Assembly: GCF_002413825.1 (NCBI RefSeq)
Contig: NZ_DHXT01000065.1
Span: 1,496-22,599, forward strand
DNA: 21,104 nucleotides
Origin: Rhodoferax sp. UBA5149
GTDB lineage: Bacteria; Pseudomonadota; Gammaproteobacteria; Burkholderiales; Burkholderiaceae_C
Reading direction: 5' to 3'
Part shown: piece by piece, positions 12,995-20,009 of the stretch
Layout: each line of letters opens with the position of its first letter
How positions within the stretch are numbered: position 1 is the first letter of the stretch
Translations under genes and position numbers: made by a program
Notes under the pieces: model-generated
What the model saw: the letters and a program-made list of their open reading frames with translations, nothing else
Told to the model about the DNA's origin: nothing
Database searches by the model: none

Positions 12995-14680
12995 CTATTT
13001 TCCGACGCGCAATTCGCGTCTAAGAACTTTTCCCACATTCGATTTTGGGAGATCCTCACGGAACTCAATGTATTTCGGTCGCTTGTACCCGGTCAGATGC
13101 TGCTGGCAATATCTTGAGATATCGTCCTCGGACAAGTGGGGATTGTCTTTGATGACGAAAACCTTGATAGCCTCGCCCTGTTTCTCATCCGGTACACCAA
13201 TAACGGCGCATTCCACCACGCCATCGCAAAGTGAGATGACATTTTCCAGCTCGCTCGGGAAAACGTTGAAACCGCTGACCAGAATCATGTCTTTTTTCCG
13301 GTCCACAATTCTGGTGTAGCCCCGTTCGTCCATGATGCCGACATCGCCCGTACGCATGAAGCCATCTGCCGTGAACGCGTGCTTATTTTCTTCGGGTTGT
13401 CTGTAATAACCCGTCATCACGTTGGGGCCCTTGATGCAAATTTCACCGGCCTGACCCTGAGCCAGCGAGTTTCCCTCGTCATCCTTGATGGCAAGGTCAA
13501 TGCCTGGCAGCGGCAATCCTATGGTTCCGGAAAACTCTTTTGACAGTACCGGGTTGTTGGTACCGATCGCACAGGTTTCACTCATCCCCCAGCCTTCCAC
13601 CATGGGGCAGCCGGTGGTCTCAAGCCAGTGCTTGGCGGTTCCAGCCGATGCGGCCATGCCGCCTGCTTGCGACACACAAAGACTGGAGAAATCGACTGTC
13701 TTGAACTGCGGGTGCTGCAGCAACGCATTGAACAAGGTGTTTACCGCCGGCAGCAAATGAAAGGGTCGTTTCTTCAGCGTCGCGATGAAGCCGCCAAAAT
13801 CACGGGGATTGGGAATCAGTGTCAGGTGCGAACCCCACCGGATCGACAGAAGCGAAAGGGAGAGTGCAAATATGTGATACAGCGGCAGGGCTGCAATGCT
13901 GTTGATCTTCTTGACGTCGCCCACGCGTTCAAGCGCTGGCGTGAACCAGGCTTCTGCCTGCAGGATGGCCGCTACGATATTTCGATGGGTAAGAACGGCC
14001 CCCTTGCTCAGTCCGGTCGTGCCGCCCGTGTACTGCAAAAATGCCACGGAGTCCAGGGTGCTTGCAGCCGATTTGAATGGCATCGCCGTACCATCAGCAA
14101 TAACTTGCTTGAAAGATGTGACGGTTCGCCCTTCTTTGCGGGCCAGCTTGTAGGCGGGCACCAATTTGGCGAGATGTCGGACCGCAAAAGTGATCCACTG
14201 ACCGTACCAAAAGCCCAATAAATCGCCCATGGAGGCCATCACCACGTGCTTGATCGACGTGTTGTCAATGACTTCAGCGAGGGTCGCTGCAAAGTTTTCA
14301 AGAACCACAATGACGGTCGCGCCAGAGTCTTTAAGCTGGTGTTCCAGTTCGCGCGCCGTGTACAGCGGGTTGACATTGACGCAGGTGTAGCCGGCACGCA
14401 ATACGCCAGCCATGGTCACGGGGAATTGGGGAATGTTGGGCAGCATGATGGCAACCCGCGCATCCGGCTCCAGTCCCTTGCTTTGCAGCCAGGCGCCGAA
14501 GGCCGACGAAAGTTTGTCGAGCTGCCCATAGCTCATCCAGCTTTCCATGCAGACTGAAAAAGGATTTGACGCGTTTTTCTGGAAAGATTCTTCCAGCATC
14601 TGTGTCAATGAACGATATTGCTCGGGGTTGACGTCATGCGCGACGCCTTGCGGATAGCTCTTGAGCCATAATTTTTCCAT
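12995..14680 (-). CDS. fadD: Long-chain fatty acid-CoA ligase (FadD-type)
   Basis: A 561-residue AMP-forming acyl-CoA synthetase of the usual FadD length. The phosphate-binding loop is YTGGTTGLSKG (217-227). GWGMSET (363-369) is the adenine-binding motif, TGDVG (445-449) holds the ribose-binding Asp, the hinge region is VDRKKDMILVSGFNVFPSE (459-477), and the C-terminal catalytic lysine is Lys551 in SNVGKVLRREL. It activates long-chain fatty acids with ATP and CoA at the inner membrane, feeding beta-oxidation or lipid synthesis. The start at 14680 has AGGAGA six bases upstream; an in-frame start at 14701 would lie upstream of that site. It lies 46 bp after an unknown gene read in the same direction, probably one operon. 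Confidence 0.93.
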   Translation of the reverse strand: MEKLWLKSYPQGVAHDVNPEQYRSLTQMLEESFQKNASNPFSVCMESWMSYGQLDKLSSAFGAWLQSKGLEPDARVAIMLPNIPQFPVTMAGVLRAGYTCVNVNPLYTARELEHQLKDSGATVIVVLENFAATLAEVIDNTSIKHVVMASMGDLLGFWYGQWITFAVRHLAKLVPAYKLARKEGRTVTSFKQVIADGTAMPFKSAASTLDSVAFLQYTGGTTGLSKGAVLTHRNIVAAILQAEAWFTPALERVGDVKKINSIAALPLYHIFALSLSLLSIRWGSHLTLIPNPRDFGGFIATLKKRPFHLLPAVNTLFNALLQHPQFKTVDFSSLCVSQAGGMAASAGTAKHWLETTGCPMVEGWGMSETCAIGTNNPVLSKEFSGTIGLPLPGIDLAIKDDEGNSLAQGQAGEICIKGPNVMTGYYRQPEENKHAFTADGFMRTGDVGIMDERGYTRIVDRKKDMILVSGFNVFPSELENVISLCDGVVECAVIGVPDEKQGEAIKVFVIKDNPHLSEDDISRYCQQHLTGYKRPKYIEFREDLPKSNVGKVLRRELRVGK

Positions 14681-14726
14681 GGGGTTCTCCTGTGCCGTCA
14701 TTGTCCGCCAGGTCCGTCTGGCTCCG

Positions 14727-15464
14727 TTACCGGGGTTGCCCCAGTATCTGGGTGATTTCCGTCTCGCAGGCGACAGCGCTGGCGTCAAAAAGCCGGTCAA
14801 TCAGTCCGGACTCGCGTGATCTGACCGTGTCCATGAAATACGCGGCGCCATCGCCCTTGCGACCCATCGCCGCAAAGGTATCAAAGCCCGACTCAAGAAA
14901 TCGCTGCAAGGACCCCAGTCCCGCCAGATTTGCCGGTCCGCGCATCATCTTGAGCATCATGCGAAGGCCGATGGTGCGCGTCAGACGGTCCAGTTCATGA
15001 CCGATGTTCAGCACCGTGGCTACCTGCGTGTTCCGGTCCGACCGTCGATCAACGGACCGCCAGGCCTTGACATAGCGCGCGACTTCGGGTGTGTCGACGC
15101 TGATCATCCAGTTCTGGGCCATGGCCAGATCAAGATCTTCCGTCAGGCGATGCAGTTGCGCCAGCGATACGGCGGTTTGTACCACCTGCTGGGGAAAGAG
15201 TCGTTCCAAGGCCCCGGCAATGCGTGCAAATTGAGAATCGCGTTCGGAGTAGTCCTTCGCGCTGTAAAGCTCCTGCAGAAAAAACAGGGCAGCGGGTTGG
15301 TACCGTTCTGAGTGAAGCAGATCATCGTAAGTCCCCGCAAACCGTCTGGCCTGAAAAAGCTTGATGTCACTGATGGCCTGCGCCAATCCAGGCGTGTCAG
15401 CGGCCGTTTGTCTCAGCAGCGTGACGTGTGAGACTGCTTCGCGAATGATGTTTGTAGCGTCCAT
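14727..15464 (-). CDS. Unknown protein, about 245 residues, upstream of fadD
   Basis: I do not recognise a named family. The protein is almost entirely helical, with no signal peptide or membrane segment, and has a notable stretch FFLQELYSAKDYSERDSQF near residue 61-79 that looks conserved, followed by long amphipathic helices. The tail contains SGFDTFAAMGRKGDG and RSRESGLIDRLF. It is read toward and just before the acyl-CoA ligase, which suggests a role in acyl-chain or envelope lipid metabolism. It is divergent from the Tat protein gene, with a 68-bp shared gap. The start at 15464 (GGGG seven bases upstream) is preferred over an ATG 18 codons earlier that has no ribosome site. Confidence 0.8.
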   Translation of the reverse strand: MDATNIIREAVSHVTLLRQTAADTPGLAQAISDIKLFQARRFAGTYDDLLHSERYQPAALFFLQELYSAKDYSERDSQFARIAGALERLFPQQVVQTAVSLAQLHRLTEDLDLAMAQNWMISVDTPEVARYVKAWRSVDRRSDRNTQVATVLNIGHELDRLTRTIGLRMMLKMMRGPANLAGLGSLQRFLESGFDTFAAMGRKGDGAAYFMDTVRSRESGLIDRLFDASAVACETEITQILGQPR

Positions 15465-15532
15465 ATAAACCCCGAGTCTATCTAGGTGCACCGCCCTAGC
15501 GGCGGCGTGCCCTTGCATGCGATAGTCGAAAA

Positions 15533-16039
15533 ATGCAAAGAAGAACGCTGCTCAAGTTAGGAATCGTATCGGCGGCCGTGCTGCTCGTGGCCGGTGGAGC
15601 TACAGTCTTGCTGCAACCCGGCCTGCAACAAGGCAAACTGACAGCTGCCGCGCAAGAGGTATTTTCAAGTGTGGCCGGCGCCATCCTAGATCGCACGCTC
15701 CCCGTGGCGCAGTTTGAGAAGCAAAAATCCCTGGCCGCTTTGCTCAATCGCATTGATGAGCTGGTGCAGGCTTTCCCACCGCATGTTCAGGCCGAGTTGT
15801 CGCAGTTGCTGGGATTGCTCTCTACCGGGGTGGGGCGACGGACGCTGGCCGGGCTCGAATCTGATTGGCGCGGCGCCAGCGTCAAAGAGGTGCAGGACGC
15901 TTTGCAGTCCATGCGGTTGTCGCGCCTGACCCTGCGCCAACAAAGCTATCTGGCCCTGCACGACATCGTGGGGGCGGCCTACTTTTCTGACCCCAGCACA
16001 TGGGCCACGCTGGGCTACCCCGGCCCCCTCAACATCTAA
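15533..16039 (+). CDS. Tat-signal small protein, partner of GMC oxidoreductase
   Basis: A 168-residue protein beginning MQRRTLLKLG and followed by a hydrophobic run to about residue 28: a short Tat (twin-arginine) signal or anchor, with Arg3-Arg4. The rest is helical with no cofactor motif. It lies 21 bp before a GMC flavoprotein without its own signal peptide. In gluconate/fructose dehydrogenase-type systems a small Tat subunit escorts the folded flavoprotein through the Tat pore, and this gene is placed and sized for that role. Homology to the gluconate 2-dehydrogenase subunit 3 family is likely but not certain. No ribosome site precedes the ATG, so translation may be weak or leaderless. 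Confidence 0.78.
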   Translation: MQRRTLLKLGIVSAAVLLVAGGATVLLQPGLQQGKLTAAAQEVFSSVAGAILDRTLPVAQFEKQKSLAALLNRIDELVQAFPPHVQAELSQLLGLLSTGVGRRTLAGLESDWRGASVKEVQDALQSMRLSRLTLRQQSYLALHDIVGAAYFSDPSTWATLGYPGPLNI

Positions 16040-16060
16040 CCAACGAGGTAATCCCCATTC

Positions 16061-17680
16061 ATGAGCAGTTTGCCTGACCCGATCCGTGAGGGATTGAAGC
16101 GTGGCTGGAAAGTCCATGGTGGCGCGCACGGCGTGTTACCCGAGAGAATTGTCTGTGATGTGGTCATTATTGGCTCCGGCGCAGGGGCGGGCATCAGCGC
16201 CGAGCTGCTCACCCGGTCCGGTTTGCAGGTGGTCATCGTCGAGGAAGGGCCGCTCAAAAGCAGCAGCGACTTCAACCAGAAGGAAGCCGAGGCCTATCCT
16301 TCCCTGTACCAGGAGAGTGCCGGGCGAAAAACCGAGGACAAAGCCATCACCATTCTGCAGGGGCGCTGCGTGGGCGGTTCCACCACCGTCAACTGGACCA
16401 GCTCCTTTCGGACCCCCACCGGCACCCTGACGTATTGGCAGCAGCATTTCGGCTTGAGCGACTACACCAACGACGCACTCGCGCCCTATTTCCAGCAGGC
16501 CGAGAGCCGGCTGAACATCGGCACTTGGCTGACGTCCCCGAACGAAAACAACGACCTGCTGCGGCGCGGCGCGGCCAAGCTCGGCATCCCGGCGGCCGCC
16601 ATTGCCCGCAACGTCAAGGGTTGCTGGAACCTGGGCTCTTGCGGCATGGGCTGCCCCACCAATGCCAAGCAGTCGATGTTGGTGACCACCATCCCTGCGG
16701 CGCTGGACCTGGGCGCCACCCTGCTGGTGGAGACCCGCGCCCAACACTTTGAGCTGGCCGATGGCCGGGTTCAGTCGGTTCAATGTATTTCGGTAAAACC
16801 GAATGGAGCCCCCGTCGAATATTCATCAAGCGCTACAGTAATCATAGCAAAGCACTTTGTCTTGTCAGCCGGTGCGATCAACTCGGCCGCCCTGCTGTTG
16901 CGTTCGCGGGCGCCCGATCCACATGGGCGGCTGGGCGCGCGCACCTTTTTGCATCCGGTGGTGATGTCCGCGGCCGTCATGCAGCAGAAGGTTGAGGCCT
17001 GGGCCGGTGCACCGCAAACCATTTACACCGACCACTTCATGGACACCCAGCCGATTGACGGGCCGATCGGCTTCAAGCTCGAAGCGCCGCCGCTGCACCC
17101 GGTGATCTTTGCCTCCACGGTGACCGGCTATGGTCAGCAGCAGGCCGATCTGCTGGCGCAGTTCCCCCACACCCATGTGCTGCTCGCCCTCTTGCGTGAC
17201 GGTTTTCATGCGCAGGCCGCTGGCGGTCAGGTCAGGCTGCGCGCAGACGGCTCCGCCCTGCTGGACTATGCGCTGACAGACTTTGTCATGGACGGCGCCC
17301 GGCGCGGCCTGCTGGCCATGATGGAAATCCAGTTTGCGGCCGGTGCCCGCCAGGTCTTGCCGATGCACGAAATGGCCCGGCCCTACACGACGTGGACCGA
17401 GGCCAAACAGGCGGTCGCGGCGCTGCCCATGAAGCCGCTGCTAACCAAGGTCGTCAGCGCGCATGTGATGGGTGGTTGCGCCATGGCCGGCAGCGAAAAG
17501 CTGGGTGTCACGCGTCCCGACGGCCTGCACTGGCAGCTGGAGAATCTGTCCATTCACGACGGCTCGATCTTTCCGACCAGCATTGGCGCCAACCCCCAGC
17601 TTTCCATCTACGGCATGGTGAATCGCCTGGCGCAAGGGCTGGCCAAGCGCCTGTCGGGCAAGGACGTGGCGCTGGCCTGA
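16061..17680 (+). CDS. GMC-family FAD oxidoreductase
   Basis: A 539-residue glucose-methanol-choline family flavoprotein. The FAD fold GSGAGAG (38-44) with acidic Glu61 is near the N-terminus. GRCVGGSTTVNW is the family signature around the flavin. A Cys-rich loop (Cys188, Cys194, Cys198 in NLGSCGMGCPTNAK) follows, as in bacterial sterol/alcohol-type members. The catalytic pair is His468 (HVMGG) and Asn511 (GANPQLS), as in cholesterol oxidase. It oxidises an alcohol group; the substrate cannot be read from sequence. There is no signal peptide, so if exported it needs the Tat protein encoded just upstream. The ATG is preceded by GAGG at an over-long distance. Confidence 0.9.
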   Translation: MSSLPDPIREGLKRGWKVHGGAHGVLPERIVCDVVIIGSGAGAGISAELLTRSGLQVVIVEEGPLKSSSDFNQKEAEAYPSLYQESAGRKTEDKAITILQGRCVGGSTTVNWTSSFRTPTGTLTYWQQHFGLSDYTNDALAPYFQQAESRLNIGTWLTSPNENNDLLRRGAAKLGIPAAAIARNVKGCWNLGSCGMGCPTNAKQSMLVTTIPAALDLGATLLVETRAQHFELADGRVQSVQCISVKPNGAPVEYSSSATVIIAKHFVLSAGAINSAALLLRSRAPDPHGRLGARTFLHPVVMSAAVMQQKVEAWAGAPQTIYTDHFMDTQPIDGPIGFKLEAPPLHPVIFASTVTGYGQQQADLLAQFPHTHVLLALLRDGFHAQAAGGQVRLRADGSALLDYALTDFVMDGARRGLLAMMEIQFAAGARQVLPMHEMARPYTTWTEAKQAVAALPMKPLLTKVVSAHVMGGCAMAGSEKLGVTRPDGLHWQLENLSIHDGSIFPTSIGANPQLSIYGMVNRLAQGLAKRLSGKDVALA

Positions 17681-17750
17681 AGTCTCACAACTGAATTTGT
17701 CGGTCTTCGGGCCGTGTGGCAATGGGTTCAATCGCCATGCAATTTGTGGT

Positions 17751-17777
17751 GTTGGATTTGCATCCAACGCAATAAAT
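17751..17777. promoter_or_regulatory. Dyad and possible promoter before Lrp/AsnC gene, candidate auto-operator
   Basis: GTTGGAT (17751-17757) and ATCCAAC (17762-17768) form a perfect 7-bp dyad on a TTGC loop, overlapping an ATTTGC...GCAATAAAT near-palindrome (17756-17777). Lrp-family proteins usually bind AT-flanked dyads before their own gene. TTGCAT (17758-17763) and CAAAAT (17781-17786), 17 bp apart, may be the promoter, which would place the start point at the start codon. Confidence 0.4.
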
Positions 17778-17793
17778 CTGCAAAATATTCCAA

Positions 17794-18267
17794 ATGGAAA
17801 CACTAGACAAGCTGGACAGGCTTATTTTGAGCCGCCTGCAGGCGAATGGACGCGCCACCTATGACCAGATCGCGGAGTCGGTGAGCCTGTCGCCCAGCGC
17901 CGTGTTGCGGCGCGTGAAGCGGCTGGAAGAAAACGGTGTGATCGATCGCTACGTCGCTTTGGTCAAACCGGAGGCGGTCGGGCTGGGGCTGATGGCGCAT
18001 ATCAACGTGCGGCTGGAAAAAAACACCGAAAACCACAAGCGCAATCCCAGGGATCTGTTCCGGGCCGGCGTTCAAACCTGGCCTGAAGTAGTGGAGTGCG
18101 ATGCCTTGAGTGGTGAAATGGACTATTTTTTAAGGGTGTTGGTTCGAGACATGAGTGCGTACTCACATTTCGTTATGGAGACGCTGCTCAAGCATCCCAG
18201 TGTGCAAGATTGCCGAACCAGCTTTGTGCTGGACCGTGTCAAGGCGACGACGGCGCTGCCTTTGTAG
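17794..18267 (+). CDS. Lrp/AsnC-family transcriptional regulator
   Basis: A 157-residue protein with the standard two-part build. An N-terminal helix-turn-helix (about 4-60; DKLDRLILSRLQANGRATY, then SLSPSAVLRRVKRLEENGVI) precedes an alpha-beta RAM ligand-binding and oligomerisation domain (about 65-150) containing VVECDALSGEMDYFLRVLV. Such proteins sense amino acids or related metabolites and often regulate their own gene and a neighbour. No divergent target gene is present; a dyad lies just upstream. No ribosome site is seen before the ATG, and the possible promoter would give a leaderless message. Confidence 0.93.
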   Translation: METLDKLDRLILSRLQANGRATYDQIAESVSLSPSAVLRRVKRLEENGVIDRYVALVKPEAVGLGLMAHINVRLEKNTENHKRNPRDLFRAGVQTWPEVVECDALSGEMDYFLRVLVRDMSAYSHFVMETLLKHPSVQDCRTSFVLDRVKATTALPL

Positions 18268-18320
18268 GGCGATTGGTCCTTTGGGCGGAGCAGTCTAGGG
18301 AAAACCCTTATAGTTCATTC

Positions 18321-19052
18321 ATGGTTGAAACAAACGCCGACGTCACTACATCTCCGCAAGCGGGTGCGGAGCGGGTGAACTCACCGCTGGAGGGGTGGTT
18401 GCGGTCGCCTGCATCCGAGAAGTCGCATGCGCTGGTGCCGATCCGTTCCCTGGGGGCCAATCATCGCGAGCGAATCGCCCATCATTTGCTGGCGCTTGAT
18501 CAGCATGACCGTTATCTGCGCTTCGGGTTTTCGGCCAATGACGAACAGATCCAACGCTATGCGGACAGTCTGAATTTTGAGCGTGACGAGATCTTCGGCA
18601 TTTACAACCGGCGTCTTCACCTGCTTGCCATGGCGCATCTGGCGTTCTCCGCCGATAGCAGTCTGCACGCCTGCGCCGAGTTTGGCGTGTCGGTTTCAAA
18701 GTCGGCTCGCGGGCGCGGCTACGGTGCGCGCCTGTTTGATCGGGCCGCCATGCACGCGCGCAATGACGGCGTGAGCCGCATGTTCATTCACGCCCTGAGC
18801 GAAAACACCACCATGCTCAAAATCGCCCGCAATGCCGGCGCCATCGTCGAGCGGGATGGGTCTGAATCCGAGGCCCATTTGTATTTGCCACCCGCCACGC
18901 TGGACACCCGTTTGACCGAGCTGGTGGCCGAGCAGTTTGCCCAGGCCGACTACGGCTTCAAGGTGCAGGTCAAACAGTTCTGGGACGTGCTGGCCGAGCT
19001 GCAGACGCTGCGCCGCGACGTGCAGGACGCGCAGCGCACCCCCCTGAAGTAA
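18321..19052 (+). CDS. GNAT-family N-acetyltransferase
   Basis: A 243-residue protein. The acetyl-CoA binding motif A reads SVSKSARGRGYGARLFDRA (around 130-148), a proper R-G-x-G-x-G loop, followed by an IHALSENTTMLKIARNAG helix typical of the fold. The N-terminal 35 residues look unstructured, and the C-terminal about 50 residues form an extra helical tail. The family transfers an acetyl group from acetyl-CoA to an amine on small molecules or proteins; the substrate is unknown. The ATG at 18321 was chosen because upstream codons overlap the end of the Lrp gene and read like noise; no strong ribosome site helps. Confidence 0.83.
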   Translation: MVETNADVTTSPQAGAERVNSPLEGWLRSPASEKSHALVPIRSLGANHRERIAHHLLALDQHDRYLRFGFSANDEQIQRYADSLNFERDEIFGIYNRRLHLLAMAHLAFSADSSLHACAEFGVSVSKSARGRGYGARLFDRAAMHARNDGVSRMFIHALSENTTMLKIARNAGAIVERDGSESEAHLYLPPATLDTRLTELVAEQFAQADYGFKVQVKQFWDVLAELQTLRRDVQDAQRTPLK

Positions 19053-19139
19053 GGCGGCACCGGAGCCCGCCGCAGTGCGGTCATGACAATCCGCTATCCT
19101 TGAGGGTCTTCAACAACCGCATGTCCTGCTCTCCTGGCT

Positions 19140-20009
19140 GTGTCAGACCCCCACCCCGCGCGATATCCTGACAAGGAAGACAAGCGCACTTTCCTGCAAA
19201 AGTTGGCCGAGTTCATTCACCCGGGGCCGGACTCCACCGCCGAGCTGATCGAAACGCTGGCCGAAGCGCAAGAAAACAACATCATTGGCGCCGAGTCACG
19301 CGTGATGCTCGAAGGCGTGATCCGCATGGCGGACATGACGGCCGGTGATGTGATGGTGCCCGCCACCCGGATGGACCTGGTCAATATCGCAGACGATCAC
19401 GATGTGCTGATGCATGGCGTGATCGACACCGCGCACTCGCGTTTTCCGGTGTACGAGGGTGAACGCGAAAACATCATCGGCATCCTGATGGCCAAGGACC
19501 TGCTCAAGCTGCAACGCGCGCCCGAGCTCAATATCCGGGCTCTGTTGCGACCGGTCGTCTTTGTGCCGGAAAGCAAGGGGCTGAACGATTTATTGCGCGA
19601 CTTTCAGGGCAACCGCAACCATCAGGCGATCGTGATCGACGAGTTTGGCCGGGTCGCCGGTCTCGTCACGATTGAGGATGTGCTGGAGCAAATCGTCGGC
19701 GAGATCGAAGACGAATTCGACATTGCCGAAGACGAGGGCGATATTTATGGCCTGCCGGACCGCACTTACCGCGTCAGCGGCGACACCACCATCGAGCGGG
19801 TTGACGATGCCTTTGGCGTCAAGCTGACCAGCACCGATCCGGACGACCAGTTCGACACCATTGGGGGGCTGATTGCCCATGAAATGGGCCACGTGCCCAA
19901 GCGCGGCGAAATCCATACCCTGGCGGGCCTGGATTTCGTGGTGCTGCACACCAAAGGCGGCGCCGTGAAATGGTTCAAGGTGTCACCGGTTGCCGATGAA
20001 TCTGCCTAG
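19140..20009 (+). CDS. corC: CorC/HlyC-family CBS-domain protein (magnesium/cobalt efflux-linked)
   Basis: A 289-residue cytoplasmic protein closely following E. coli CorC (YbeX). An N-terminal linker leads to the CBS pair (about 70-190), with AHSRFPVYEGERENIIGIL and AIVIDEFGRVAGLVTIEDV as its two conserved cores. An acidic hinge (GEIEDEFDIAEDEG) and the CorC/HlyC transporter-associated domain (about 200-285, with FDTIGGLIAHEMGHVPKRGE) follow. It is linked to Mg2+/Co2+ homeostasis and sits before lnt, as in E. coli. The start is GTG; no clear ribosome site precedes it, and a nearby upstream ATG is out of frame. It overlaps lnt by 14 bp, so the two are translationally coupled. Confidence 0.92.
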   Translation: MSDPHPARYPDKEDKRTFLQKLAEFIHPGPDSTAELIETLAEAQENNIIGAESRVMLEGVIRMADMTAGDVMVPATRMDLVNIADDHDVLMHGVIDTAHSRFPVYEGERENIIGILMAKDLLKLQRAPELNIRALLRPVVFVPESKGLNDLLRDFQGNRNHQAIVIDEFGRVAGLVTIEDVLEQIVGEIEDEFDIAEDEGDIYGLPDRTYRVSGDTTIERVDDAFGVKLTSTDPDDQFDTIGGLIAHEMGHVPKRGEIHTLAGLDFVVLHTKGGAVKWFKVSPVADESA

